Assembly: GCF_003293595.1 (NCBI RefSeq)
Contig: NZ_CP022162.1
Location: 2,671,431-2,735,430, forward strand
Direction of reading: 5' to 3'
From: Microbacterium sp. PM5
GTDB taxonomy: Bacteria; Actinomycetota; Actinomycetes; Actinomycetales; Microbacteriaceae
Length of the DNA stretch: 64,000 nt
Position 1 is the stretch's first letter. Each line of letters opens with the position of its first letter. This document shows positions 49,625 through 58,363 of the stretch, in pieces. Both the position numbers and the translations under genes were made by a program. The notes beneath the pieces were generated by a model. The model was not told the DNA's origin and did no database searches. It saw nothing but the letters and a program-made list of their open reading frames with translations.

Positions 49625-50761
49625 TCAGACGCGGACGCCGTCGACCCACACGGTCTGCACCCGCAGGTTCTCGTCGAGCAGCACGATGTCGGCGACACGA
49701 CCGCTCTCGACGACGCCGAACCGGTCGTCGACGCCGACGGCACGGGCAGGAATGCGGGTGAGCGCGTCGACGGCGCTCGTCAGCGCGATGCCGTGGCCGA
49801 CGGCCAGGCGCAGGGCGGCGTCCTGGGTGAGCGTCGAGCCGGCGATGGCGCCCCCCTCATCGAGTCGGGCGGTGCCGTCGGTGACCGTCACGGCGAGCCC
49901 GCCGAGTTCGTAGTGTCCGTCGGCGGCACCGGCGGCGGCCATCGCGTCGGTGATGAGCGCGACCCGATCGGGGGCCTGCGCGAACGCGAGTGCCACGACA
50001 TCCGGGTGCACATGCACGCCGTCGGCGATGATCTCCAACGTCACCCGCTCGTCACGCAGCGCTGCGACGACCGGCCCGGGTTCGCGGTGGTGGATGCCGG
50101 GCATGGCGTTGAACGCGTGCGTGAGGATGGTCGCTCCGGCGTCGAAGGCGGCGAAGGCTTCGTCCTCGGTGGCGTTCGTGTGGCCGACCGCCACCGCGAC
50201 GCCCGCGGCCACCAACTGCGACACCGCCGCCAGCGCGCCCGGCAGCTCGGGAGCGAGAGTCACCTGTCGGACGGTGCCCCGCCCCGCCTCCAGCAGCCGG
50301 CCGACGGCGGCGGCATCCGGCGGCCGGAGGAGACTGAGGGTGTGCGCCCCTTTGTGGCCCGGATCGAGGAAGGGGCCTTCGAGGTGCGAGCCGAGGATCG
50401 TCGCATCGTCCTCGACGAGATCGGCGATCACCGCCACGCGGGCGGCGAGATCGTCGAGCGCTGCCGTGACGAGCGAGAGCACCGCGCGGGTGGTTCCGTG
50501 CGCACGGTGCATCGCCCGCGCCGTGGCGATCGCCGCGGCGCCGTCGTCGAACGAGGCGCCCCCGCCTCCGTGACCGTGGATGTCGATGAACCCGGGCGTC
50601 ACCACCCCTCCCGCGGCGTCGATCACGTGGGCCGCCGTCAGGGCGCGCCACGTCGTGCCCGTCCCGCGGCCGTCGATGACGCCATCGGTGAAGGCGATCC
50701 AGGCGTCGGGGGTGAGCGTTCCCGCAGAGACGAGACGGGCCGAATGGATGACGGTGGTCAT
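49625..50761 (-). CDS. nagA: N-acetylglucosamine-6-phosphate deacetylase
   Basis: A 378-residue amidohydrolase converting GlcNAc-6-P to GlcN-6-P and acetate. The small beta domain is at both termini. The TIM barrel carries DIHGHGGGGASFDDG, HLEGPFLDPGHKGAH (metal Glu), GHTNATEDEAF (metal His), THAFNAMPGIHHREPG (metal His) and ALITDAMAAAG (catalytic Asp). ATG 50761 overlaps the GH20 stop by 4 nt (ATGA), so hexosaminidase and deacetylase are coupled. It supplies the substrate for nagB at 44076, although the two lie 5 kb apart in separate operons. Confidence 0.95.
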   Translation of the reverse strand: MTTVIHSARLVSAGTLTPDAWIAFTDGVIDGRGTGTTWRALTAAHVIDAAGGVVTPGFIDIHGHGGGGASFDDGAAAIATARAMHRAHGTTRAVLSLVTAALDDLAARVAVIADLVEDDATILGSHLEGPFLDPGHKGAHTLSLLRPPDAAAVGRLLEAGRGTVRQVTLAPELPGALAAVSQLVAAGVAVAVGHTNATEDEAFAAFDAGATILTHAFNAMPGIHHREPGPVVAALRDERVTLEIIADGVHVHPDVVALAFAQAPDRVALITDAMAAAGAADGHYELGGLAVTVTDGTARLDEGGAIAGSTLTQDAALRLAVGHGIALTSAVDALTRIPARAVGVDDRFGVVESGRVADIVLLDENLRVQTVWVDGVRV

Positions 50762-52332
50762 GTGGTGTCCCCTCGTGCGGTGATCGCCTCCATCGGCGTC
50801 CATTCGATCTCGGGCAGCGCGGTGAAGCGGATGCCGAGTGCCGTCCACAGAGGCCCGAGCCCGCCCACGCGGGACCGGAACGATTCCCATGTTCGCAGAG
50901 GGAGGCTTTCCCATGCCGGGGACCACGCCGCTTCCGCGGCGGCGGCGATGCGCGGGAATGCGAGCGCGTCGATGTCGGCAGGCGTCCGAGCGGTCTCGCT
51001 CCACAGCGGCGCCTCCACGCCGAGGATCTGCGTCTCGTCGATGCCGTCGATGACGGCGGTCGGCTCCCACTCGTAGGCGCGACGGGCACTCGTGACCCCG
51101 CGTGCCCACGTCAGCCCGAGCGGTGAGTCGGGGTCGAACTTCATATCGAGGTAGATCGCATCGGCGGGCGAGAGGATGACCCGCCCGCCGCGACGGACGA
51201 AGCCCCGGGTCTTCTCGTCCATGCCGTCCGTCGGCGACACGAAGCCCCAGTACTGACCGACGGTTCCTTCCGCGACCCTGCCCGAGACTCCGGCCTCATG
51301 CCAGGCGATGGCGGTCTTGCCGGTCTCGACCACGAGCCGTGAGACGCGCTCGATGTAGTGGTCGTAGTCATCGGCATCCGTCCCCAACGCCTCGTCGCCG
51401 CCGATGTGCAGGTACGGACCGGGTGTCAGCGCCGCCAGCTCGGTGAGGACGTCTGCGAGGAAGGTGTACGTCTGCTCGTCGCGGATGCGCAACGACGAGA
51501 AACCCACCCCGATGCCTTCATAGGCGACACCGCTGACCGGCAGGTCGGTGCCGTCCTGCTCCGCCTGCTGCTGCAGCTGCGCGCTGATCACCGGCGGCGC
51601 GCACAGCTCGGGGTAGGCGAGGGAGACGGCGTGGGTGTGGCTGGGGCCGTCGATCTCGGGCACGACGACCATGTGGCGGCGGCCGGCGTACGCGACGATG
51701 GCGCGGTAGTCGTCGTGGGTGTAGAAGCCACCGCCGTCGGCGCCGACCGAGCTCGTGGCTGCCCTCTCCGTGAGCCGGCGGCGGGAGTGCATCTCGATGC
51801 GCCATCCCTGGTCGTCGGTGAGGTGCAGATGCAGAACGTTGAACTTCAAGCCCGCGGCGCGGTCGATGTAGCCGCACACCGTCGCGACGTCGAGGAAGTG
51901 ACGGGCGACGTCGAGCATGACGCCGCGGTACGCGAACCGGGGTGCGTCCTCGATCTCCATCTCCGGAACGCCCCAGCCCGAGGCGTCCGCCGTGATCGCC
52001 TGCGCGAGAGTCTGCACGCCGTAGAAGAGGCCCGCGGCATCCGCACCCGCCACGTGCACGGCGTCGACGTCGCTGCGCAGCCGATACGACTCGGCGCGGC
52101 CGTCGTGGTCGAGGCTCAGTCGGATCTTTCGCCGCCCGCCGTCTGCGGGTGTCGGGGGAGGCAGATGGATGCCGGTGCGCGCAGCGATCAGCCGGCGCAG
52201 CTCGGCGGCGGCGTCGGAGAGGGCCTCGGCATCCGTCGCCATCACGAGCGCGACGTCGCCTGCCAGGGCGAACGCGCGGCCGTCGCCGACGGTCAGGTGC
52301 GCGGGTGCGGGGACGAGGGAGGGCTGCGACAC
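50758..52332 (-). CDS. beta-N-acetylhexosaminidase, GH20
   Basis: A 524-residue GH20 enzyme. The N-terminal GH20b domain spans about residues 15-140. The (beta/alpha)8 barrel begins RFAYRGVMLDVARHFLDV and has LHLHLTDDQGWRIEM and YLHIGGDEALG, with the catalytic Asp313-Glu314 pair. It releases terminal GlcNAc from chitobiose-type oligomers. No signal peptide is visible, so it probably acts inside after ABC import. GTG 52332 is chosen for its GGAG SD and the sensible N-terminus; the frame extends to 52461. The operator at 52387 links it to the ROK regulator. Confidence 0.93.
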   Translation of the reverse strand: MSQPSLVPAPAHLTVGDGRAFALAGDVALVMATDAEALSDAAAELRRLIAARTGIHLPPPTPADGGRRKIRLSLDHDGRAESYRLRSDVDAVHVAGADAAGLFYGVQTLAQAITADASGWGVPEMEIEDAPRFAYRGVMLDVARHFLDVATVCGYIDRAAGLKFNVLHLHLTDDQGWRIEMHSRRRLTERAATSSVGADGGGFYTHDDYRAIVAYAGRRHMVVVPEIDGPSHTHAVSLAYPELCAPPVISAQLQQQAEQDGTDLPVSGVAYEGIGVGFSSLRIRDEQTYTFLADVLTELAALTPGPYLHIGGDEALGTDADDYDHYIERVSRLVVETGKTAIAWHEAGVSGRVAEGTVGQYWGFVSPTDGMDEKTRGFVRRGGRVILSPADAIYLDMKFDPDSPLGLTWARGVTSARRAYEWEPTAVIDGIDETQILGVEAPLWSETARTPADIDALAFPRIAAAAEAAWSPAWESLPLRTWESFRSRVGGLGPLWTALGIRFTALPEIEWTPMEAITARGDTT

Positions 52333-52386
52333 GGTGGCTCCATTCTGCGTGGCGGCCGGGACCGGGGCCAGGGGGTACTCCGTTTG

Positions 52387-52403
52387 TGTTAGGAGTCTTA
52401 ACA
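52387..52403. promoter_or_regulatory. ROK operator before the GH20-nagA operon
   Basis: TGTTAGGAGTCTTAACA is palindromic at 14 of 17 positions and lies 55 nt upstream of the GH20 start. It resembles the site at 38695 in front of the ROK gene. This AT-rich island in very GC-rich DNA is therefore the likely binding site of that regulator. Confidence 0.65.
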
Positions 52404-52460
52404 AATCTGGCAACGCCAGCCTAGCCGTGTGCCTGCGGCGTCGCATCCGATATGCTCGCA

Positions 52461-52535
52461 CTGTCGCGACTGGCGTTGAGGTGGGTCACCATCGGGGAGC
52501 GGCGAACACGGCAATCGACCGCACGCCTGGGCCGG
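52461..52535 (+). ncRNA. ZTP (pfl) riboswitch upstream of glyA-folD
   Basis: The sequence carries the conserved pfl/ZTP elements in order: CGCGACTGGCG (52465-52475), a hairpin GGTG...CACC (52480-52490), the GGGGA loop (52494-52498), and the 3' ligand-binding segment GCCTGGGC (52525-52532). A -10 TATGCT at 52451-52456 puts the start site just ahead of it. A GTGCG-cccgg-CGCAC hairpin (52556-52570) before the glyA SD may be the expression platform. ZTP riboswitches turn on one-carbon genes when ZMP/ZTP builds up, and both genes downstream are one-carbon genes. Confidence 0.85.
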
Positions 52536-52605
52536 CCTTCGTTTGATTCATCGGCGTGCGCCCGGCGCACACCGGCATCCACCCGACGAATGGCAGGAGA
52601 CCGTC

Positions 52606-53880
52606 ATGACCGATCCGTACTTCAACGCCCCGCTCGCCGAGGTCGACCCCGAGATCGCCCAGGTGCTCGAGCGCGAGCTCGAGCGTCAGCGCGGCTACCT
52701 CGAGATGATCGCCTCGGAGAACTTCGTTCCCGTCTCGGTGCTGCAGTCGCAGGGCTCGGTGCTGACGAACAAGTACGCCGAGGGGTACCCCGGCCGTCGC
52801 TACTACGGCGGGTGCGAAGAGGTGGACGTCGCCGAAGAGCTCGCCATCCAGCGCGCCAAGGCGCTGTTCGGCGCCGAGTTCGCGAACGTCCAGCCCCACT
52901 CGGGGGCCTCCGCCAACGCTGCCGTGCTGCACGCGATCGCTCGCCCGGGCGACACGCTGCTGGGTCTGTCGCTGGATCACGGCGGGCATCTGACGCACGG
53001 CATGAAGATCAACTTCTCCGGCCGGCTGTACAACATCGTCGCCTACGGTGTCGACCCGGAGACGTCGACGATCGACATGGACGAGGTCGAGCGCCTCGCC
53101 GTCGAGCACCAGCCGAAGGTCATCATCGCCGGCTGGTCGGCCTATCCGCGCCAGCTCGACTTCGCGCGCTTCCGGGCCATCGCCGACAAGGTCGGTGCGT
53201 TGCTGTGGGTCGACATGGCGCACTTCGCCGGGCTCGTCGCCGCGGGCCTGCACCCCTCCCCGGTGCCGCACGCGCACGTGGTGAGCTCCACCGTGCACAA
53301 GACCATCGGCGGACCGCGCTCGGGCTTCATCCTGACCAACGACGCCGACATCGCCAAGAAGATCAACTCGGCGGTCTTCCCCGGCCAGCAGGGCGGCCCG
53401 CTCATGCACGTGATCGCCGCGAAGGCCACGGCGTTCAAGCTCGCCGCGACCCCCGAGTTCCGCGAGCGTCAGGAGCGCGTCATCCGCGGCGCGGCGATCC
53501 TCGCCGACCGGCTGTCGCAGCAGGACGTGAAGGATGCCGGGATCTCGGTGCGCTCGGGCGGCACCGACGTGCACCTCGTGCTCGTCGACCTCCGCGACGC
53601 GGCGATCGACGGCAAGCAAGCCGAAGACCTGCTGCACGAGATCCACATCACGGTCAACCGCAACGCGGTGCCCAACGACCCGCGTCCGCCCATGGTGACG
53701 TCGGGACTGCGCATCGGTACCCCGGCGCTCGCGACCCGTGGCTTCGGTGACGCGGAGTTCACCGAGGTCGCCGACATCATCGCGCTCGCGCTGCTGCCGG
53801 ACGCGGATGTCGAGTCGCTGCGCACGCGCGTGGCCGCGCTGACCGCCGCTTTCCCGCTGTACCCCGGCCTCGCCCAGTAA
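52606..53880 (+). CDS. glyA: serine hydroxymethyltransferase
   Basis: A 424-residue PLP enzyme converting serine and THF to glycine and 5,10-methylene-THF. Signature segments are [46 protein letters not shown] and the PLP-lysine site [19 protein letters not shown] 52606 follows GGCAGGAGACC; the frame extends upstream into the riboswitch leader, which is non-coding. It is co-directional with folD, 120 nt apart, with element D between them. Confidence 0.97.
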   Translation: MTDPYFNAPLAEVDPEIAQVLERELERQRGYLEMIASENFVPVSVLQSQGSVLTNKYAEGYPGRRYYGGCEEVDVAEELAIQRAKALFGAEFANVQPHSGASANAAVLHAIARPGDTLLGLSLDHGGHLTHGMKINFSGRLYNIVAYGVDPETSTIDMDEVERLAVEHQPKVIIAGWSAYPRQLDFARFRAIADKVGALLWVDMAHFAGLVAAGLHPSPVPHAHVVSSTVHKTIGGPRSGFILTNDADIAKKINSAVFPGQQGGPLMHVIAAKATAFKLAATPEFRERQERVIRGAAILADRLSQQDVKDAGISVRSGGTDVHLVLVDLRDAAIDGKQAEDLLHEIHITVNRNAVPNDPRPPMVTSGLRIGTPALATRGFGDAEFTEVADIIALALLPDADVESLRTRVAALTAAFPLYPGLAQ

Positions 53881-53908
53881 CGGCTCGCCATCCCGGCATC
53901 CCCTGTCT

Positions 53909-53977
53909 GCGAGACACCACCTTCGCACCGAGAAACCGTCTGGCGACGTGTGTCTCGGGGCGGGAGTGGTGTCTCGC
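53909..53977 (+). repeat. element D: double palindrome, word GAGACACCAC
   Basis: Perfect 12-bp outer arms GCGAGACACCAC (53909-53920) and complement (53966-53977) enclose a second, weaker pair with the same word (ACCGAGA near 53927, TGTCTCGG near 53951). It lies between glyA and folD and could attenuate folD or stabilise glyA mRNA. Confidence 0.7.
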
Positions 53978-54000
53978 GGGACGATTTCTGAGGAGAGAAC

Positions 54001-54885
54001 ATGACGGCACAGAAGCTCGACGGCCGCGCGACGGCCGCGGCCATCAAGGCGGAGCTCGCCGAGCGCGTCGCGAAACTGAAGGCGCACGGCGTCACACCGG
54101 GCATCGCCACGGTGCTGGTGGGGGCCGACCCGGCATCGCAGCTGTACGTCGGGATGAAGCACCGTGAGTCCGAGGCGATCGGCATGAACTCGATTCAGGT
54201 CGAGCTGCCGGCCGACGCCACGCAAGCCGACGTCGAGGCCGAGATCGACCGCCTCAACGCCGACCCGACCTGCCACGGCTACATCGTGCAGCTGCCGCTG
54301 CCGCGTCACCTCGACACGGATCGCATCCTGGAGCGGATCGATCCGGCCAAGGATGCCGACGGCCTGCACCCGACCAACCTCGGCAAGCTCGTGCTGAACG
54401 TCAACGACGAGATCACCTCGCCGCTGCCGTGCACGCCGCGCGCCGTGATCGAGCTGCTGGAGCGCAACGGCTTCACCCTCGCGGGCACGCATGTCGTGGT
54501 CGTCGGCCGCGGGGTCACGATCGGCCGCTCGATCGGCCTGCTGCTGACCCGTCGCGCCGTCAACGCGACGGTCACCCTCACGCACACCGGCACGCGCGAC
54601 CTGCCGTCGTACCTGCGCCAGGCCGACGTGATCGTCGGCGCCGCGGGCGTCAAGCACCTCGTGCGCCCGGAGGACGTGAAGCCCGGCGCCGCCGTGCTCG
54701 ACGTCGGCGTGACCCGCGAGAGCGACCCCGAGACCGGCAAGGCGAAGGTCTACGGCGACATCGCGCCGGGCGTGGAGGAGGTCGCCGGGTGGCTGTCGCC
54801 GAACCCGGGCGGCGTCGGGCCGATGACCGTCGCCCTGCTCATGACCAACGTCGTCGAGGCGGCCGAGCGCAGCATTCGGGCCTGA
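54001..54885 (+). CDS. folD: methylene-THF dehydrogenase / methenyl-THF cyclohydrolase
   Basis: A 294-residue bifunctional FolD, producing 10-formyl-THF from 5,10-methylene-THF with NADP. Motifs are [14 protein letters not shown] (catalytic Lys), [39 protein letters not shown] (dinucleotide site, actinobacterial variant) and the C-terminal [21 protein letters not shown] 54001 follows GAGGAGAG. Together with glyA under the ZTP riboswitch it provides the cofactor used by purN and purH. Confidence 0.97.
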   Translation: MTAQKLDGRATAAAIKAELAERVAKLKAHGVTPGIATVLVGADPASQLYVGMKHRESEAIGMNSIQVELPADATQADVEAEIDRLNADPTCHGYIVQLPLPRHLDTDRILERIDPAKDADGLHPTNLGKLVLNVNDEITSPLPCTPRAVIELLERNGFTLAGTHVVVVGRGVTIGRSIGLLLTRRAVNATVTLTHTGTRDLPSYLRQADVIVGAAGVKHLVRPEDVKPGAAVLDVGVTRESDPETGKAKVYGDIAPGVEEVAGWLSPNPGGVGPMTVALLMTNVVEAAERSIRA

Positions 54886-54899
54886 TCGCCGGCGGCGCG

Positions 54900-54917
54900 C
54901 GGATGCCGCGGCATCCG
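54900..54917. terminator. terminator between folD and the ctaG-like gene
   Basis: CGGATGCCG (54900-54908) is followed directly by its complement CGGCATCCG, an 18-bp palindrome flanked by further GC-rich pairing (GCGCG / CGCGC). It sits between converging genes and is again built from GGATGCC/GGCATCC. Confidence 0.75.
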
Positions 54918-54936
54918 TCCGCGCGGAGAGGGCGCG

Positions 54937-55770
54937 TCAGCCGCGCGCGCCGCGCAGGTGCTCCTGGACGAGCGCGTCGTGCTCTTCGTCGGTGAGGGCG
55001 TCGTAGCCGGCGGCTTCGACGCGGTCGCGGCGTCCCCACCGCACCAGCAGGATGATCAGGATCGGCACGTCGGCGACCTCGGCGATGAACCAGAGCAGAT
55101 CGCCGGCGAGGTGCTGATCGTGCAGCGGATTCGGCCACCACGCCGCACCCGCGGCGGCTGCCACGCCGTCGACGACCATGTCGTTCAGGCGCAGGAGGAT
55201 GCCGGGGATGGAGTCGATGACGAGTTCCACGAAGGCCAGCAGGAACTCGACCGCGAGGAACGTGCTGGTGTGGATGCCGGTGAGTGCCATCAGGGGCACC
55301 ACGAGCAGCAGCCCGACCACGAGCGAGACGAGCCCGAGCGCCTCGCCGATCACGGGCGAGGTGCGGAGAACTCCCGCGAGCGGCGTGAGGAACACGCAGA
55401 AGATCGCCGCGACGAAGATCGTGGCGAACATCGCGTTGCCGAGGACCCGGAACACGCGACCGTCGAGCACGGCGTCCAGGCGCTGGCGACCGGCATCCGA
55501 CAGGCCCGCGCGCAGCAGATCGAGCGGACGGCCGAGGGAGATGAGACCCGGGACGGCCATGAGCAGCAGCGCGATGCGGGCGACGAACGCCCAGCGGAGC
55601 TCGGCCGACCAGGTGCCGAGGAAGCCGAGTTCCACCACGGCGTATGAGCCGAGCCCGAGGGTGAAGAAGAGCACCGTGCGATGGGGCGGCCACGGGGTGC
55701 CGCGCTGCCGAGCGCGTCGCACCCCGAGGGCGTAGAGAAGCGCCGCGCCGGCCAGGGCCGCGAGCGTCAC
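54937..55770 (-). CDS. ctaG: cytochrome c oxidase assembly protein, CtaG-like
   Basis: A 277-residue protein with seven or so membrane helices of the caa3-type CtaG family: ALLYALGVRRARQRGTPWPPHR, GLISLGRPLDLL, PLMALTGIHTSTFLAVEF and the C-terminal WWPNPLHDQHLAGDLLWFIAEV. It probably aids copper delivery to cytochrome oxidase. The start is a puzzle. GTG 55770 has no SD, while the same frame upstream encodes a family-like N-terminus (PPIDALLTTWRADP) for at least 17 codons without ATG, GTG or TTG. The true start may be a rare codon or the frame may be disturbed. It is divergent from the EamA gene. Confidence 0.85.
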   Translation of the reverse strand: MTLAALAGAALLYALGVRRARQRGTPWPPHRTVLFFTLGLGSYAVVELGFLGTWSAELRWAFVARIALLLMAVPGLISLGRPLDLLRAGLSDAGRQRLDAVLDGRVFRVLGNAMFATIFVAAIFCVFLTPLAGVLRTSPVIGEALGLVSLVVGLLLVVPLMALTGIHTSTFLAVEFLLAFVELVIDSIPGILLRLNDMVVDGVAAAAGAAWWPNPLHDQHLAGDLLWFIAEVADVPILIILLVRWGRRDRVEAAGYDALTDEEHDALVQEHLRGARG

Positions 55771-55893
55771 GGGGTCGGCGCGCCAGGTCGTCAGCAGAGC
55801 ATCGATGGGAGGCGTGGCCTCAGCGTACGACCGGCGGCTATGCGTGCGCGGTGAACACGTACCACGACAATCTGATTGTGTAACAATGTTCCT

Positions 55894-56841
55894 GTGAGTC
55901 GACCCCTCTCCATCGCCGCCGTCCTCGTTGCGGCACTCTGCTTCGCCACGACGGGCACATCGCGGGCGCTCGCCGACGTGGACGCCGATGCCCTCTCGAT
56001 CGGCGCGGCGCGCGTGCTCATCGGGGGTGGGCTGCTGGGCGCCATCGCCATCGCCATCGCCCTCGTGGCGCGGTCACGGCGCACCGCTGCGCCGCACGTC
56101 GAGACCCGCCCCGCCCGCCAGACGGTCTCCACGTTCGTCATCGTGCTCGTCGGTGCCGCGGGGGTGCTCGCGTACCAACCGACGTTCTTCTCGGGAACCG
56201 GTCTCAACGGTGTCGCCGTCGGCACGGTCGTGGCGCTCGGCTCGGCGCCCATCGTCACCGGCGTTCTCGACAGCGTGCTGCGCCGACGACGGCCGAGCCT
56301 GCGGTGGAGCCTGGCGACGACCGTCGCGATCGTCGGTGTCGTGCTGGTGTCGGGCGTGGTCGGCGACGGCGCCGCCGCGCCGGCCAGCGCCCTGGGCGTT
56401 GCCGCCTCGGTGGGCGCCGGCGCGTCGTACGCGCTCTACGCGATCGCCAGCAAGATGCTGCTCGACCGCGGGTGGACGGCGCCGGCGGCGATGGGTGCCG
56501 TGTTCGGAACCGCCGCGGTGCTGAGCCTGCCCGTGCTGCTGTCGACCTCGACCGCGTGGCTCGGGACGGCCAACGGCGCGGCGCTCGCCCTGTGGCTCGG
56601 CGTCGTCACGGTCACGATCGCCTATCTCCTGTTCGGCGCGGGGCTTCGCGGTCTGAGCCCGGCGACCGTCTCGACCCTCACGCTCGCCGAGCCGCTCGCG
56701 GCCACGGTGCTCGGCCTCGTGGTCTTGCACGAGCAGCTCTCCGCCGTCTCGGTGGCCGGGCTCATCGTCATCGGGGTGGGGCTCGCGCTGGTCGCCGCCC
56801 CGGTGCGCGCGCGGAGCGACGGTGTCTCCGCGCCGGCGTGA
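55894..56841 (+). CDS. EamA/DMT family transporter
   Basis: A 315-residue protein with ten helices in two EamA repeats (for example ALCFATTGTSRALADVDADA and VSTLTLAEPLAATVLGLVVL). DMT proteins export amino acids or other small metabolites; the substrate here is unknown. GTG 55894 is preceded by TAACAAT about 10 nt upstream with no SD, suggesting a leaderless mRNA. The gene overlaps the GntR regulator by 20 nt, implying joint expression and probable control by it. Confidence 0.9.
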   Translation: MSRPLSIAAVLVAALCFATTGTSRALADVDADALSIGAARVLIGGGLLGAIAIAIALVARSRRTAAPHVETRPARQTVSTFVIVLVGAAGVLAYQPTFFSGTGLNGVAVGTVVALGSAPIVTGVLDSVLRRRRPSLRWSLATTVAIVGVVLVSGVVGDGAAAPASALGVAASVGAGASYALYAIASKMLLDRGWTAPAAMGAVFGTAAVLSLPVLLSTSTAWLGTANGAALALWLGVVTVTIAYLLFGAGLRGLSPATVSTLTLAEPLAATVLGLVVLHEQLSAVSVAGLIVIGVGLALVAAPVRARSDGVSAPA

Positions 56842-57478
56842 CGGTTCGCCGCGGCCGACGGCGGACGTGCGCGTCGCCGACGCGCTGCGCGGCGAGATCC
56901 TGAGCGGAGCGCTGGCACCGGGCGCGCCGCTGCGCGAGGAGGAGATCGCCCGGGCGCACGATGTCTCGCGGCATACCGTGCGGGCGGCTCTGGCGGCGCT
57001 CGGCGCCGAGCGCCTCGTCCAGCTCGTCCCCTACGCCGGCGCCCGGGTCTCGGCGCTCGACGACGACGATCTGCGGGGACTCCAGCAGCTGCGGGCGGCG
57101 CTGGAGACCGAGGCCGTGCGACTCATCACCGAGGCGCAGGGCTCGGTGTGGTCGCCTGCGACGCGCGCGACGATCGAGGCCGCGATCGATGACCTCGCCG
57201 ATGCCGAGGCCCGCGCCGACTGGCCCGCGACGATCCGCGCGCACGCCGCTGTCCATCGCGCGATCGTCGAGGTCGCCGACAGCCCTCGTATCGCCCAGGC
57301 ACACGCGGCGCTCGAGTCGGAGGTGCTGCTGCTGCTGACGCATGTGCGTCCCCACTACGCGCCGGGTGCGCTCGCCGCCGAGCATCGCGCCTACCTCGAC
57401 GCGCTGCCCCGCGACGGGGGAGCGGCCGTCCGCGCGCATCTCGACCACTCGACGCAGCTCATCCGCGCCGCCCGCTGA
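56822..57478 (+). CDS. GntR family (FadR/FCD-type) regulator
   Basis: A 218-residue regulator. Winged helix at about residues 15-75 (VADALRGEILSGALAPGAPL, RAHDVSRHTVRAALAALGAE), then an all-helical FCD domain with the usual LQQLRAALETEAVRLI and HAAVHRAIVEVADSPRI (metal-binding His). GTG 56822 lies within the 3' end of the EamA gene, and the two are translationally coupled. Its ligand may be related to the transported compound. Confidence 0.9.
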   Translation: MSPRRRDGSPRPTADVRVADALRGEILSGALAPGAPLREEEIARAHDVSRHTVRAALAALGAERLVQLVPYAGARVSALDDDDLRGLQQLRAALETEAVRLITEAQGSVWSPATRATIEAAIDDLADAEARADWPATIRAHAAVHRAIVEVADSPRIAQAHAALESEVLLLLTHVRPHYAPGALAAEHRAYLDALPRDGGAAVRAHLDHSTQLIRAAR

Positions 57479-57493
57479 GCGCGCAGCCACCGT

Positions 57494-57570
57494 GCTCCGC
57501 AGAGAGTGACGAACTCCGCACGTTTTCTCGGCATCCGTGCGGAGTTCGTGCGATTCTGCGGAGTTCGTGC
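57494..57570. repeat. element C: double palindrome, word CTCCGCA/TGCGGAG
   Basis: CTCCGCA occurs twice (57495, 57514) and TGCGGAG twice (57538, 57557). The inner pair forms a perfect 14-bp stem ACGAACTCCGCACG (57509-57522) with 57536-57549. The same-strand copies are both 19 nt apart, so the structure is symmetric. It sits between the converging gntR and ABC ATPase genes and probably terminates both. Confidence 0.75.
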
Positions 57571-57604
57571 GCCGCGCTGGGCCGCGCGTGAGGCCCGCCG
57601 ACCG

Positions 57605-58363
57605 TCAGCCGGAGAAGCGTGACAGGAACGCCTGCGTCCGCGGGTGCTGCGGCGCGGCGAACACGGATGCCGCGGCGCCTTCCTCGACGATGACGCCGTC
57701 GTCGAGGAAGACGACCCGGTCGGCCACGTCACGGGCGAAGGCCATCTCGTGCGTCGCCATCAGGATCGTCGTTCCCTCCGCGGCCAGAGCGCGCACGAGT
57801 TCCAGCACCTCGCCCACGAGCTCGGGGTCGAGCGCGGAGGTGATCTCGTCCAGAAGCAGCACTTCGGGATCGGTCGCGATCGCCCGCACGATCGCCGCCC
57901 GCTGCTGCTGGCCGCCGGAGAGACGGTCGGGGTGTGCCGCCGCGAACTCCGCGAGGCCCACGCGTGCGAGCAGATCGTGCGCGCGCTCTTCGGCCTGTGC
58001 CCGCGGCATCCGATGCACGACGCGCGAGGCGAGCGTGACGTTGTCGAGCACCGACAGGTGGGGGAACAGGTTGTAGCTCTGGAAGACGGCCCCCAGGCGT
58101 GCGCGCACGCGGTTGCCGTCGACGCGGGGGTCGGAGATGTCGAGGTCGCCGAGCCAGATGCGCCCGTCGTCGATGGGTTCCAGAAGTCCCAGGCAGCGCA
58201 GCAGTGTCGACTTGCCCGACCCGGACGAGCCGATGAGGGCCACCACCTCGTGCGCGGCCAACGAGACGGAGACGCCGCGCAGGACGTCGCGCTCGCCGAA
58301 CGACTTCCAGAGCTCGTCGGCGCGCAGGACGGAAGTGCCGGATGCCGCGGCGTGCCCGCTCAC
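57605..58363 (-). CDS. amino-acid ABC transporter ATP-binding protein
   Basis: A 252-residue PAAT-class ATPase. Walker A is IGSSGSGKSTLLRCLG, Q-loop VFQSYNLFPHLSVLDN, signature LSGGQQQRAAIVRA, Walker B VLLLDEITSALDPE and H-loop MATHEMAF, all intact. It energises uptake of a polar amino acid with the adjacent permease and binding protein. GTG 58363 overlaps the permease stop (GTGA). The frame open to 59062 is a shadow of the permease. Confidence 0.95.
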   Translation of the reverse strand: MSGHAAASGTSVLRADELWKSFGERDVLRGVSVSLAAHEVVALIGSSGSGKSTLLRCLGLLEPIDDGRIWLGDLDISDPRVDGNRVRARLGAVFQSYNLFPHLSVLDNVTLASRVVHRMPRAQAEERAHDLLARVGLAEFAAAHPDRLSGGQQQRAAIVRAIATDPEVLLLDEITSALDPELVGEVLELVRALAAEGTTILMATHEMAFARDVADRVVFLDDGVIVEEGAAASVFAAPQHPRTQAFLSRFSG

